Source: an uncultured Gemmatimonadota bacterium (lineage in GTDB: Bacteria > Gemmatimonadota > Gemmatimonadetes > Gemmatimonadales > Gemmatimonadaceae). From it: a DNA stretch of 47,810 nt. Under the pieces are notes generated by a model. That model ran no database searches, was not told the DNA's origin, and saw only the letters and a program-made list of their open reading frames with translations. Both the position numbers and the translations under genes were made by a program. The stretch is taken from NCBI GenBank assembly GCA_946480295.1, contig CAMLIT010000019.1, forward strand, positions 1 to 47,810, written 5' to 3'. Each line of letters opens with the position of its first letter. The first letter of the stretch is position 1. Below, piece by piece: positions 24,719 through 33,320 of this stretch.

Positions 24719-25156
24719 ATGCGCGCGAAGCTGATCCACGAGGACGGCGAGCGGACGTTCGCGCTCGTCTTCGACATCGGGGACGAGGCGACGGCGGCCC
24801 TCGCCGCCTTCGCACGCGAGCACCGACTCGCGAGCAGCCACTTCACCGGCATCGGCGCGTTCAGCGACGTGGAGCTCGGGTACTTCGACTGGGAGCGCCG
24901 GGCGTACCAGAAGCTGCCGCTGACCGAGCAGGTCGAGGTCCTCTCGCTCGTCGGAGACGTGACCCTCGCCGACGGGGAGCCGAAGGTGCACGCGCACGTC
25001 GTGGTGGGGAAGCGGGACGGCACGGCGCACGGGGGACACCTGCTGGCCGCGCACGTCCGCCCCACCCTCGAAGTCGTCCTGACCGAGTCGCCGGTACACC
25101 TGCGGCGGCGCTACGACCCGCGCTCCGGGCTCGCCCTGATCGATCTCGGCGCCTGA
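24719..25156 (+). CDS. PPC/DUF296-domain protein
   Basis: This is a 145-residue protein. FALVFDIGDEATAALAAFA, SSHFTGIGAFSDVELGYFDW and KVHAHVVVGKRDGTAHGGHL are typical of the plant-and-prokaryote-conserved (PPC, DUF296) domain. The His residues of HAHVVVG and GGH form the metal-binding site seen in trimeric bacterial members. Plant homologues carry an AT-hook and bind DNA; stand-alone bacterial ones have no settled function. It follows the ChaB-like gene by 12 bp, making a two-gene unit. Confidence 0.85.
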   Translation: MRAKLIHEDGERTFALVFDIGDEATAALAAFAREHRLASSHFTGIGAFSDVELGYFDWERRAYQKLPLTEQVEVLSLVGDVTLADGEPKVHAHVVVGKRDGTAHGGHLLAAHVRPTLEVVLTESPVHLRRRYDPRSGLALIDLGA

Positions 25157-25288
25157 CGCGCTTCCGGGTGCCTCGTCGGTGCACCGACGATGGCGTCCCC
25201 GGCCGCGGTTTGCCTCTTGCAGCACTTCACGGATCGCCGCGTATCATCACGTGGCACCACCCGTCATGCTCTGACTGGAGGCGCATCC

Positions 25289-26764
25289 GTGCCGCTGCAA
25301 TTCGGTGTGACGCTGTCGCCCGGCCAATCCCATGTGCGGTCGCTGGATCCCGACGCCGCGCTGTTCATCCTGGTCGCCTGCGAGGGGCCGGATCGGTACT
25401 CGCAAGCGGGCGGTCTCGGGGTGCGCATCTCGGGCGTCGCGCGTACGCTCGCCGAGCTCGGCTACGAGACGCACCTGTTCTTCTTCGGCGATCCCGCGCT
25501 TCCCGCCGAGGAGCGTGTCGAGGGGGAACGCCTCACGCTCCACCGCTGGGGACAGTGGATCAGCGCCTACTGGCCGGGCGGCGTGTACGACGGCGAATGG
25601 GGCAAGGTCAGCGACCTGACGGCGTCGCTGCCGCCGTATCTCGTGGATCGCCTGGTCGCGCCGGCCCTCGAGAACGGGCGCGTGCCGATCCTGATGTTCG
25701 AGGAGTGGCAGACCGCCGAGTGCGCTTGCCGCGTCGCGGAGATGCTTCGCGCGCGCGGCCTGCGAAACCGCGTCCTCCTCGCCTGGAACGCCAATCACGT
25801 CTACGGCTTCGATCGGATCGACTGGGGGCGCCTTGCCGCCGCGGCGATGATCACGACGGTGAGCCGCCACATGCGGAGCGTCATCCGCTGCTGCGGCGCG
25901 GACGCCCAGGTGATCCCGAACGGGATCCCGCGCGCGGCGCTCGCCGCGACGCCGAAGCGCGACGTCGCCACCGTACGTAGCGCGATCGCCATGCGCCCCG
26001 GCGCCGGCCTGTTCTTCAAGATGGCGCGGTGGGAACGGGAAAAGGGCTGGCATCAGGCGCTCGAGATGGTCGCGCGCACCCGTGGGAGCGGCCATCCGGC
26101 GGTGCTCGTGGCGCGGAGCGGCGGTCCCTCGGGACCGGGTGGGGAGCTGACGCGTGACGCCGAGCAGCGGGGACTCCGGGTGGCGACCTTCGAGACGGAG
26201 CGCGCGTTCCTGGACGGCCTGCACGAGAGCGTGCGCGCGGGGACGGACGTGGTGAACCTGCGCTTCGGCGTGTCGCCGGAGCTCGCGCGCACGCTCTACG
26301 CGGCAGCCGACGGCGTGCTGGCCAACTCGGTCTCGGAGCCGTTCGGGCTCGTCGGGTTGGAGGCGATGGCGGCAGGCGGCGTGGCCTACACCGGCGGCAC
26401 GGGGGAGGACTACGCCGTCAGCGGACGCAACGCGATCGTGCTCCAGACGCTGGATCCCGGTGAGATCGTGCGGCGGTGGGAGGAGCTCGCGGCGAATCCC
26501 GCGGAGGTCAGCCGGATCCGGCGGAGCGCTCGCCGGACGGCGCGCGACTACGAGTGGCACGTCGTGGTCGAATCGGCGCTGATGCGCGTGCTCGAGCGAC
26601 AGGCGCAGCGCCAGGGGATCTGCGCCCGTCCACGGCCGGACGAGCCGTCGCCCGATCGCCTGCCGGACCACGGCCACGTCGCGCTGCCGAACGGGGTGCC
26701 GGCGTATCTCGGGCCGGGTGCCGGCTTCGCGATCCCCGACCGGCCGGTGGCCGCGGCGGGCTGA
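25289..26764 (+). CDS. Glycosyltransferase family 4 (GT-B) protein
   Basis: This is a 491-residue protein. QAGGLGVRISGVARTLAELG in the N-terminal Rossmann domain resembles the donor/acceptor loop of glycogen-synthase-like GT4 enzymes. The C-terminal domain has FFKMARWEREKGWHQALEM and SVSEPFGLVGLEAMAAGG, the E-x7-E motif that holds the nucleotide-sugar. GTG 25289 was chosen because GGAGG lies 7 nt upstream and homology begins soon after. The product is unknown; it could make an exo- or storage glycan. It ends 108 bp before the persulfide dioxygenase gene. The last 50 residues are Pro-rich and without recognisable domain. Confidence 0.85.
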   Translation: MPLQFGVTLSPGQSHVRSLDPDAALFILVACEGPDRYSQAGGLGVRISGVARTLAELGYETHLFFFGDPALPAEERVEGERLTLHRWGQWISAYWPGGVYDGEWGKVSDLTASLPPYLVDRLVAPALENGRVPILMFEEWQTAECACRVAEMLRARGLRNRVLLAWNANHVYGFDRIDWGRLAAAAMITTVSRHMRSVIRCCGADAQVIPNGIPRAALAATPKRDVATVRSAIAMRPGAGLFFKMARWEREKGWHQALEMVARTRGSGHPAVLVARSGGPSGPGGELTRDAEQRGLRVATFETERAFLDGLHESVRAGTDVVNLRFGVSPELARTLYAAADGVLANSVSEPFGLVGLEAMAAGGVAYTGGTGEDYAVSGRNAIVLQTLDPGEIVRRWEELAANPAEVSRIRRSARRTARDYEWHVVVESALMRVLERQAQRQGICARPRPDEPSPDRLPDHGHVALPNGVPAYLGPGAGFAIPDRPVAAAG

Positions 26765-26871
26765 GGGCGAGCGCCGGGTCGAGTCGGGGCAGCGACGCTG
26801 GCGGCGGGCGCCGGGATTCCATCCGGGCGCCCCGGCTGCTTTCTTCCCGGCATGCCGAACGGGCCGGGGCC

Positions 26872-28332
26872 GTGCTGATCCAGCGCATCTACGACGAGAA
26901 GCTCGCCCAGGCGAGCTATCTCGTCGGCTGCCAGGCGACGGGCGAGGCGCTGGTCATCGACGCCAACCGCGACGTCGAGCAGTACGTCCGCGCCGCCGAA
27001 CGAGAGGGGCTTCGCGTCACGCACGTGACGGAGACGCACATCCACGCGGACTTCGTCTCCGGCAGCCGCGAGCTCGCGGCGCGCACCGGCGCGACGCTGC
27101 TGCTGTCGGACGAGGGGGACGCGAGCTGGAAGTACGCCTTCGCCGCGAGCGCGGGGGCGACGCTGTTGCGCGACGGCGCGACCTTTCTCGTCGGCAACCT
27201 GAAGCTCGACGTGCTCCACACGCCGGGACACACGCCGGAGCACCTGTCGTTCGTGGTGACGGACACGCGGGCGACCGACCGGCCGATGGGGATCTTCACC
27301 GGGGACTTCGTCTTCGTCGGCGACGTCGGGCGCCCGGACCTGCTCGAGCGCGCCGCCGGCCACGCCGGCACGATGGAAGGCGCGGCGCGCACGCTCTTCC
27401 GCAGCCTGCAGCGCGTGAAGGCGCTGCCGGACTACCTCCAGCTCTGGCCAGGCCACGGCGCCGGGTCGGCGTGCGGCAAGGCGCTCGGCGCGGTGCCGAG
27501 CAGCACGCTCGGCTACGAGAAGCTCGCCAACTGGGGGCTCGCGGAAGGGAGCGAGGAGGCGTTCGTCGCGCAGGTGCTCGCCGGTCAGCCGGAGCCGCCG
27601 CGCTACTTCGCCGTGATGAAGCGCGTCAATCGCGACGGCCCGCCGCTGCTGCATGCGCTGCCGCGGCCGGAGCGCATCCCCGCCGCACGATTGACGGCCC
27701 TGCGCGAGGCAGGCGCGCTGGTGCTGGACACGCGGCCGGCGGCGGAATTCGCGCGCGGGCACGTGCCGGTCGCTCTCAACATCCCGTTCAACCGCTCGTT
27801 CACGGCGTGGGCGGGCGCGCTGGTGCCGTACGACCGCGCGCTGGTGCTGATCGTCGGCGACGCGCGGTCGGAGGCGGAGGAGGTGGCGCGCGACCTCGCG
27901 CTCATCGGCCTCGATCGGGTGGCCGGCGCGCTGGGAAGCGACGTGCTGGAGGAGTGGGCGGCGACGCACGGGCCGCTCGCCGCCGTGGAGCAGATCGGCC
28001 CGGCCGAACTGGCCGGCCTCGCGCGCGCGGGGACGAGCGGCGGACCGACGATCCTCGACGTGCGCGACGCGTCGGAGTGGGCGGCGGGACACCTGCCCGA
28101 CGCCGTCCACGTGCCGCTCGCGCGCCTTCCCGACCGCGTCGCCGCGTTCGACCGCGCCGGTGCCGTCGTCGTGCACTGCCAGACGGGGGCGCGCTCGGCG
28201 ATCGCGGCGAGCCTGCTGCGCGCGCACGGCATCGCTCGCGTCGCGAACCTCGCCGGGGGCGTGGCGGCCTGGCAGGCGGCGGGGTACGCGCTCGTCGACG
28301 GCGGCGCGCATGCGCCGTTCGCGACGGCGTGA
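26872..28332 (+). CDS. Persulfide dioxygenase-rhodanese fusion (CstB/ETHE1-like)
   Basis: This protein of about 486 residues starts at GTG 26872, matching the usual MLIQRIYDE start. The metallo-beta-lactamase domain shows ETHIHADFVSG (H56, H58, D60), HTPGHTPEH (H120), TGDFVFVGDVGRPDL and WPGHGAGS (H195), the Fe(II) site of persulfide dioxygenases. Two rhodanese domains follow. The first (about 270-365) reads LIVGDARSEAEE where the active Cys should be, so it is inactive. The second (about 375-480) keeps VVHCQTGARSA with C436. This layout, MBL plus dead plus live rhodanese, resembles CstB, which oxidises persulfide to sulfite and thiosulfate. It is involved in sulfide detoxification and neighbours an OsmC protein. 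Confidence 0.92.
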   Translation: MLIQRIYDEKLAQASYLVGCQATGEALVIDANRDVEQYVRAAEREGLRVTHVTETHIHADFVSGSRELAARTGATLLLSDEGDASWKYAFAASAGATLLRDGATFLVGNLKLDVLHTPGHTPEHLSFVVTDTRATDRPMGIFTGDFVFVGDVGRPDLLERAAGHAGTMEGAARTLFRSLQRVKALPDYLQLWPGHGAGSACGKALGAVPSSTLGYEKLANWGLAEGSEEAFVAQVLAGQPEPPRYFAVMKRVNRDGPPLLHALPRPERIPAARLTALREAGALVLDTRPAAEFARGHVPVALNIPFNRSFTAWAGALVPYDRALVLIVGDARSEAEEVARDLALIGLDRVAGALGSDVLEEWAATHGPLAAVEQIGPAELAGLARAGTSGGPTILDVRDASEWAAGHLPDAVHVPLARLPDRVAAFDRAGAVVVHCQTGARSAIAASLLRAHGIARVANLAGGVAAWQAAGYALVDGGAHAPFATA

Positions 28333-28353
28333 GCGCGCGCGACCGGGCGCCGG

Positions 28354-28388
28354 TTGACGTCGTATACTCAACCGCATAGCTATATAGT
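28354..28388 (+). promoter_or_regulatory. AT-rich promoter/operator island before the osmC-like gene
   Basis: In very GC-rich surroundings this patch contains TTGACG (28354), TATACT (28363-28368), the palindrome ATAGCTAT (28376-28383) and TATAGT (28383-28388). No pair has textbook 17-bp spacing, so the exact promoter is unclear, but a regulated start with an operator is plausible. Confidence 0.4.
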
Positions 28389-28526
28389 GTCTCTGGCGGC
28401 GCGTCGCCGTGTGCCGTTCTCCGGCGCGTCCGCCGTGCGGGGTTCCCCGACACACGGCCCGCGTCCTCGCCGGCTGTGTTGCCGGACGCGGCGACCCATC
28501 GTTCCGGCATTCTCCGGAGGTCTCTC

Positions 28527-28955
28527 ATGAGTGCACCAGCTGCCCGCGACCCGATGGTCATCACCCACGAGGGCGGGCTGAAGTTCGCCGCGCAGGTCCG
28601 GTCGCATCGCGTCGTCGTCGACCAGCCGCTGCGCGCCGGCGGCGCGGACGCCGGCCCCATGCCGATCGAGCTGCTCGGCGTCTCGCTCGGCACGTGCGTC
28701 GCGCTCTACGTCCAGCAGTTCTGCCAGAGCCGCGGCCTGCCATACGAGGGGATGCGCGTGGAGGTGGAGCAGCACGGGGCGCCGAACCCCAGCCGCGTCG
28801 GCGAGTTCGTGGTGCGCGTGGTGCTGCCGGCCGAGGTGCCGGAGCAGTACGCGACGATGCTCGAGCGGGTGGCGCGGAGCTGCCCGGCGCACCACACCCT
28901 GGAGCTGGGCGCGGCGGTGAAGGTGGAGATCGAGACGGAGGCGGCGGTGCGCTAG
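28527..28955 (+). CDS. OsmC/Ohr-family protein
   Basis: This is a 142-residue protein. PMPIELLGVSLGTCVALYVQ has the first Cys in the usual LLGVSLGTC context, and RSCPAHHTLE carries the second peroxidatic/resolving-type Cys in the SCPAHHTL motif shared by OsmC-like proteins. OsmC/Ohr enzymes reduce organic peroxides with a thiol pair, and some act on persulfides. CGGAGG 6 nt upstream of ATG 28527 fixes the start. The gene follows the persulfide dioxygenase, separated by an AT-rich regulatory patch. Confidence 0.88.
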   Translation: MSAPAARDPMVITHEGGLKFAAQVRSHRVVVDQPLRAGGADAGPMPIELLGVSLGTCVALYVQQFCQSRGLPYEGMRVEVEQHGAPNPSRVGEFVVRVVLPAEVPEQYATMLERVARSCPAHHTLELGAAVKVEIETEAAVR

Positions 28956-29065
28956 GCGGGTGCGGGCTCGGGGAGGGCAGGGAGGGCGGGACGGTCGCGC
29001 GCGGCCGTCCCGCTATGTTGTCTTGAGCCTCAGCTCCCGCATCCGACCCGACTCTCCGACGCCGC

Positions 29066-29845
29066 ATGACGAGCCCCGAACCGTACTACCTCCCGATCGG
29101 CCGCGAGGTCGACGTCTTCGAGATGTGCCACGCGCGCGGCCTCCCCGTGATGCTCAAGGGGCCGACGGGGTGCGGGAAGACGCGCTTCGTCGAGCACATG
29201 GCGTGGAAGCTCGGCCGGCCGCTCATCACCGTCGCCTGCCACGACGATCTCTCGGCGAGCGACCTCACGGGCCGCTACCTGCTGCGCGGCGAGGAGACGG
29301 TGTGGGTGGACGGGCCGCTGACGACGGCGGTGCGCACGGGCGCGATCTGCTATCTCGACGAGGTCGTGGAGGCGCGGCAGGACACGCTCGTCGTCATCCA
29401 CCCGCTCACCGACGACCGCCGCGTGCTGCCGATCGACCGGACGGGCGAGCTCATTCCCGCCGCGCCGGGGTTCCAGCTCGTCATCTCGTACAATCCCGGC
29501 TACCAGCACGCGATCAAGGACCTGAAGCCGAGCACGCGTCAGCGCTTCGTCTCGCTGGAGTTCGACTACCCCGACCCGAAGGTCGAGGCGGAGATCGTCG
29601 CGCACGAGAGTGGGGTGGCGCGGAAGGTCGCGTCGGACCTCGTCGAGCTCGGGATCAAGATCCGCCGGCTCAAGGACCAGGGGCTGGCCGAGGGACCGGG
29701 GACGCGCCTGCTCGTCTCGACGGCGCGGCTCATCGCCAGCGGCATCCCGCTGGCCGACGCGTGCAACGCCGCGATCGTGGCGCCGCTCACCGACGACCCG
29801 GATCTCCACGCGGCGATCTCCGACCTGGTCGTCGCCACGTTGTGA
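29066..29845 (+). CDS. norQ: NorQ/CbbQ-family AAA+ ATPase
   Basis: This is a 259-residue MoxR-type AAA+ protein. It has Walker A GPTGCGKT (32-39), Walker B ICYLDEV (94-100), [18 protein letters not shown], and the CbbQ/NirQ/NorQ-specific [20 protein letters not shown] and [12 protein letters not shown]. Such ATPases pair with VWA proteins (NorD, CbbO) to insert metals or activate enzymes such as nitric oxide reductase or Rubisco. The GTG of the NorD gene overlaps its TGA. No norB, norC or Rubisco gene is present in the window, so its client is unknown here. Confidence 0.9.
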   Translation: MTSPEPYYLPIGREVDVFEMCHARGLPVMLKGPTGCGKTRFVEHMAWKLGRPLITVACHDDLSASDLTGRYLLRGEETVWVDGPLTTAVRTGAICYLDEVVEARQDTLVVIHPLTDDRRVLPIDRTGELIPAAPGFQLVISYNPGYQHAIKDLKPSTRQRFVSLEFDYPDPKVEAEIVAHESGVARKVASDLVELGIKIRRLKDQGLAEGPGTRLLVSTARLIASGIPLADACNAAIVAPLTDDPDLHAAISDLVVATL

Positions 29846-31773
29846 GGCCCGCCGCGCGCGGCCCGCTGCGCCGGCTCGCGCTGCGCGCGCGCGAGCGCGC
29901 GCGTCGGTGGCGGAGCCGTTTCGATCGCCGGCTCCATCCGCCGCGAGCGGTCGTCTCGCTCGGCAGCGTGCAGCGGCGGCTCGAGCTCTTTCTCGCCGCG
30001 CTGTACGGCCGGCCGATCACGATCAAGGCGGCGGAGCAGCCGGCGGCGCGCGGCCTGTGGTGGCGGCTCCTCGAGCGCATGGACACGCCGCGGCACCTGC
30101 GCGGCGCACCGGTGCTCGCGACGAGCAGCGGCTCGGCGATCCAGCTCCCGCCGGAGCTCGACGCGGCCGGCGGCGCGCGCGCGGCCACCGTGCGCTACCA
30201 GCTGCTCGCGCTGGCGCAGGCGGAGCGGCTGGCGCGCGGGAGCGCGCAGCGGGTGCCGCCGGGCGAGGAGCGGCGGCTCGAGCACGACCTCTACGTGCTG
30301 AGCGAGAGCGTGGCGATCGACGCGGCGATGGCGCGGGCGGTGCCTGGGCTCAGGGCCGAGCTGGCGGCGGCGCGCGCCGACGCGCTGGCGCGCCGCCCGT
30401 CGCTCGATGCGCTGACGCCGGTGGAGCGGGAGGTCGAGCGCCTCGTACGGACGATCCTCGCCGCCGATCCCGCCGCGCCGCCGGCCGACCTGCCCGCGCC
30501 GCGCTCGCCTGACGAGTCGCTCGCCTGGGCCGCCGAGACGGCGCGACGGATCGGCGGCGTGCGCCGGCGCTACCGCGGCATCGCGCCGGTGGCACACTGG
30601 GGGGACGTGCGGCCGGCCGATCCGGACGCGGAGCCGTTCGCGCCGCCGCTCGGCGGGTCGCCGGCGACACGCCTGCCGACGCCATCGATGGCGGTGAAGG
30701 GCGGGCACGTCGCCGGCGACGACGCGCCGGAGGAGGGGAAGGACACGGGGATGTCGGAGCGGGACACCGACGACGCGCGCGAGCTCGTGGACGACCGCTA
30801 CGGCACGATGACGGCGCCGGATGCGAACGGCGCCCAGGGCGGCCCCGATGCCGCGGCCGCCGACGAGGCGCCGGACACACCGGGGATCCCGTATCCGGAG
30901 TGGGACGCGCGGGCGGGGGAGTACCGCCCGCGCGCCGTGCTCGTGCGCGCCGTGGCGCCGGAGGGCGGCGACGAGCGCTGGGCGACGGAGGCGCTCGGTC
31001 GTTATGCGGCGTCCGTCCGGCGGGTGCGCGCCGAGTTCGAGCGCTTCCGCGCGCGCCGGCTCCGGCTCACGCAGCAGCGCGACGGCGACGAGCTCGATCT
31101 CTCCGCCGTCGTGCGCGCCGTCGTCGATCGCCGGACGGGCCACGCGCCCGACGATCGGCAGTACACCGCCGTCCGACGCGCCCGCCGCGGGCTCGCCATC
31201 ACGCTGCTCGTGGACATCAGCGGCTCGACCGACGCGCCCGTGAGCGGCGCGATGCAGGTGATCGACGTCGAGCGCGTCGCGCTGCTGATGGCGAGCGAGG
31301 CGCTCGACGCGCTCGGCGACCTCTACTCCATCCTCGCCTTCTCGAGCCACGGCGCGCGCGACGTGCGCCTGACGACGGTGAAGCGCTCGACGGAGCCGAA
31401 CGGGGCGGCGGTGCGGGAGCGCATCTCGGCGCTCGCGCCGGGCGGCTACACGCGCCTCGGCGCGGCGGTGCGGCACGCGACCGCGCTGCTCGCCCGCGAG
31501 CCCGCGGGGCACCGCCTGCTCCTGGTGCTGTCGGACGGGAAGCCGCACGACTTCGACCACTACCAGGCGGATTTCGCGATCGAGGACAGCCGGCAGGCGG
31601 TGCTGGAGGCGCGCGCCGCGGGCGTCTACCCCTACTGCATCGCCATCGACGCCGAGGCGCCCGAGTACCTGCCGCACCTCTTCGGACCCGCGGGACACAC
31701 CGTCGTGCGGCAGCCGGAGCACCTGCCGACCGCGCTCCTCGGCGTCGTCAGGCAGCTCCTGCGGCAGGCCTGA
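29842..31773 (+). CDS. norD: NorD-like VWA-domain protein
   Basis: This is a 643-residue protein. Helical N-terminal half: [20 protein letters not shown]. The middle is Pro/Asp-rich with an acidic linker. The C-terminal von Willebrand A domain has the MIDAS motif [10 protein letters not shown] (D458, S460, S462) and [17 protein letters not shown], matching NorD/CbbO partners of MoxR AAA+ proteins. The start is GTG 29842, overlapping the NorQ stop in GTGA; no other suitable start fits. Metal-dependent binding to the client protein is inferred from the family. The two genes probably form one operon. Confidence 0.88.
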   Translation: MRPAARGPLRRLALRARERARRWRSRFDRRLHPPRAVVSLGSVQRRLELFLAALYGRPITIKAAEQPAARGLWWRLLERMDTPRHLRGAPVLATSSGSAIQLPPELDAAGGARAATVRYQLLALAQAERLARGSAQRVPPGEERRLEHDLYVLSESVAIDAAMARAVPGLRAELAAARADALARRPSLDALTPVEREVERLVRTILAADPAAPPADLPAPRSPDESLAWAAETARRIGGVRRRYRGIAPVAHWGDVRPADPDAEPFAPPLGGSPATRLPTPSMAVKGGHVAGDDAPEEGKDTGMSERDTDDARELVDDRYGTMTAPDANGAQGGPDAAAADEAPDTPGIPYPEWDARAGEYRPRAVLVRAVAPEGGDERWATEALGRYAASVRRVRAEFERFRARRLRLTQQRDGDELDLSAVVRAVVDRRTGHAPDDRQYTAVRRARRGLAITLLVDISGSTDAPVSGAMQVIDVERVALLMASEALDALGDLYSILAFSSHGARDVRLTTVKRSTEPNGAAVRERISALAPGGYTRLGAAVRHATALLAREPAGHRLLLVLSDGKPHDFDHYQADFAIEDSRQAVLEARAAGVYPYCIAIDAEAPEYLPHLFGPAGHTVVRQPEHLPTALLGVVRQLLRQA

Positions 31774-31946
31774 GCGCCGCGGCCCGATCGCTGACCGGTC
31801 CGCGTCGCCGCGACGATGACGCCATCTGCGGATGGGATGTCCTCCAAACACCGATGGCCCCGCGCGCGCCCGCGCCAGACATTCGAGGTGTGCCCGGGCG
31901 ATGCCGCCACGGCGCACGACATGTTCGTCGGCGGAGGAACACCCGT

Positions 31947-32141
31947 ATGCCGCAGAACATCGGAACGGTCGATCGCTGGCTCCGCATCATCCTCGGGGTC
32001 GCGCTGCTCGCGCTCACGGTCTACGGCCCGAAGTCAGCGTGGGGCTATCTCGGGCTGATCCCGCTCGTCACGGCCGTGATGGGCTACTGCCCGCTCTACC
32101 AGATCGTCGGCTGGTCGACGAAGAAGCGCGGCGTGATCTGA
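31947..32141 (+). CDS. DUF2892 small membrane protein
   Basis: This 64-residue protein starts MPQNIGTVDRWLRIILGV and has two transmembrane segments (about 11-27 and 33-50). VMGYCPLYQIVGWST with a single Cys is the DUF2892 signature found in the membrane half of YgaP-type rhodaneses. GGAGG is 10 nt upstream of the ATG. Its position after the persulfide dioxygenase, OsmC and NorQD genes fits a role in sulfur or redox stress, which is inferred. Confidence 0.85.
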   Translation: MPQNIGTVDRWLRIILGVALLALTVYGPKSAWGYLGLIPLVTAVMGYCPLYQIVGWSTKKRGVI

Positions 32142-32175
32142 GCCCCCCGCCACGCCCCCGGCTGCGGGGCGGCGC

Positions 32176-32400
32176 TCACGCGCCCTGGACGTGCTCGCGG
32201 GCCGCCTGGTCCGTGGGCATCGCCTCCTCCCCCGTCGCGAGGCGGGCGAGGAGGCGCTCGCACAGCTCCTGCCGCAGGACCATCTCGTGGCGCAGCGCAT
32301 GGACCTCCGTGCGCGCCACCTCCCGCTTGAGCTGCGGCATGTAGCCCTCGAGCAGCTCGCGAAGCATCCGCGCATCGTCCCGCGTCAGTTCGAGCAACAT
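32176..32400 (-). CDS. Small conserved hypothetical protein, helical
   Basis: This 74-residue protein begins MLLELTRDDARMLRELLEGY and continues with LKREVARTEVHALRHEMVLR and a Leu/Glu/Arg-rich segment, predicted to form a helical hairpin or short coiled coil. Similar short proteins with this LTRDDARxLRxLLE start are common in bacteria but have no known function. ATG 32400 is preferred to the upstream in-frame Met since conservation starts there. It faces the DUF2892 gene tail to tail. Confidence 0.65.
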   Translation of the reverse strand: MLLELTRDDARMLRELLEGYMPQLKREVARTEVHALRHEMVLRQELCERLLARLATGEEAMPTDQAAREHVQGA

Positions 32401-32500
32401 GGTTTCCCCCCGTCCGGGCACGCGGCGGCCCCTGATGGTCCGGCGCGGAAGCGCCGGCGGCCGCCGTCCATAGAGCTAACGCGGCGATCGGTCCCGCGCG

Positions 32501-33094
32501 TCACGGGAGCCGGGCCACCTCGCGCGTGGGCGCCCGCGGGAACTTGCCGATCACCGCGACCGCCACCTGCCTCAGCCGCTGCGTCATCTCCGCCGGGACG
32601 TCGCTGACCTCGGCCGTCCCGTGGCCGCGCCACAGGAGCTGCCCGCTGCGGGCATCCACCACGTCGATGACCACGGATCCCTCGTTGTAGACGGTGATCC
32701 GGTCGGCGGATGGCAATGGATGGCGCCAGCGTGGATAGAAGGGATAGCCGTAGTCCCACTCGGTCACGTCGAGCTTCTCCTCGGCGCTGGCGTAGAAGGC
32801 GACGGCGAAGTCGGGGCGCCGATTGTCGAGGAGGTAGCCGCGCTCCTGCAACGCCTGCACGATCGTCTCGCGCAGCGCGAGGTTGGTGATGGAGTTGTTG
32901 ACCATCGGGTCGTTGCTGCCACCCCCGCGCTGGCCGTCGCGGCGATTGGGCTGGGGGAGGAGCTGGAAGCTGTGCAGCGCCTCGAACCGGACGTCCGGCG
33001 CCGCCAGGGTGCGAACCTCGATCGAGGGACCGCAGCCCGCGCTGACGATGGCCAGGACGCCGCCGGCGACGGTGAGGAAGCGTGTCGGTCGCAT
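32501..33094 (-). CDS. DUF4136-type lipoprotein
   Basis: This 197-residue protein has a signal peptide and lipobox (VSAGC, Cys about 21). FEALHSFQLLPQ, ETIVQALQERGYLLDNRRPD and FAVAFYASAEEKLD with VVIDVVDARSGQLLWRGHG are the DUF4136 pattern, outer-membrane-associated lipoproteins of unknown function. ATG 33094 has GGGAG 8 nt upstream. It is divergent from the eRF1-like gene. Confidence 0.8.
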   Translation of the reverse strand: MRPTRFLTVAGGVLAIVSAGCGPSIEVRTLAAPDVRFEALHSFQLLPQPNRRDGQRGGGSNDPMVNNSITNLALRETIVQALQERGYLLDNRRPDFAVAFYASAEEKLDVTEWDYGYPFYPRWRHPLPSADRITVYNEGSVVIDVVDARSGQLLWRGHGTAEVSDVPAEMTQRLRQVAVAVIGKFPRAPTREVARLP

Positions 33095-33320
33095 GATGCA
33101 TCTCCCGCATGACGGGGGGCGTCGAGCGGCCGCGTCGCCGTGCGCGCCCCCTCGTGCACCATCGCCCGAAACGCCGTCGGCGTCTGTCCGGAGTCGCCGG
33201 AAGCGGGGCTCCGGGTGGGAATCCACGGGCGTCCGCGTTCTCCGCGCGTCCGGCGGCGGATCACCCGATGGACGGTGTCGGGCCGCGCTGCATGATGTGC
33301 GAGACGCAGCGGAGCGGCTC

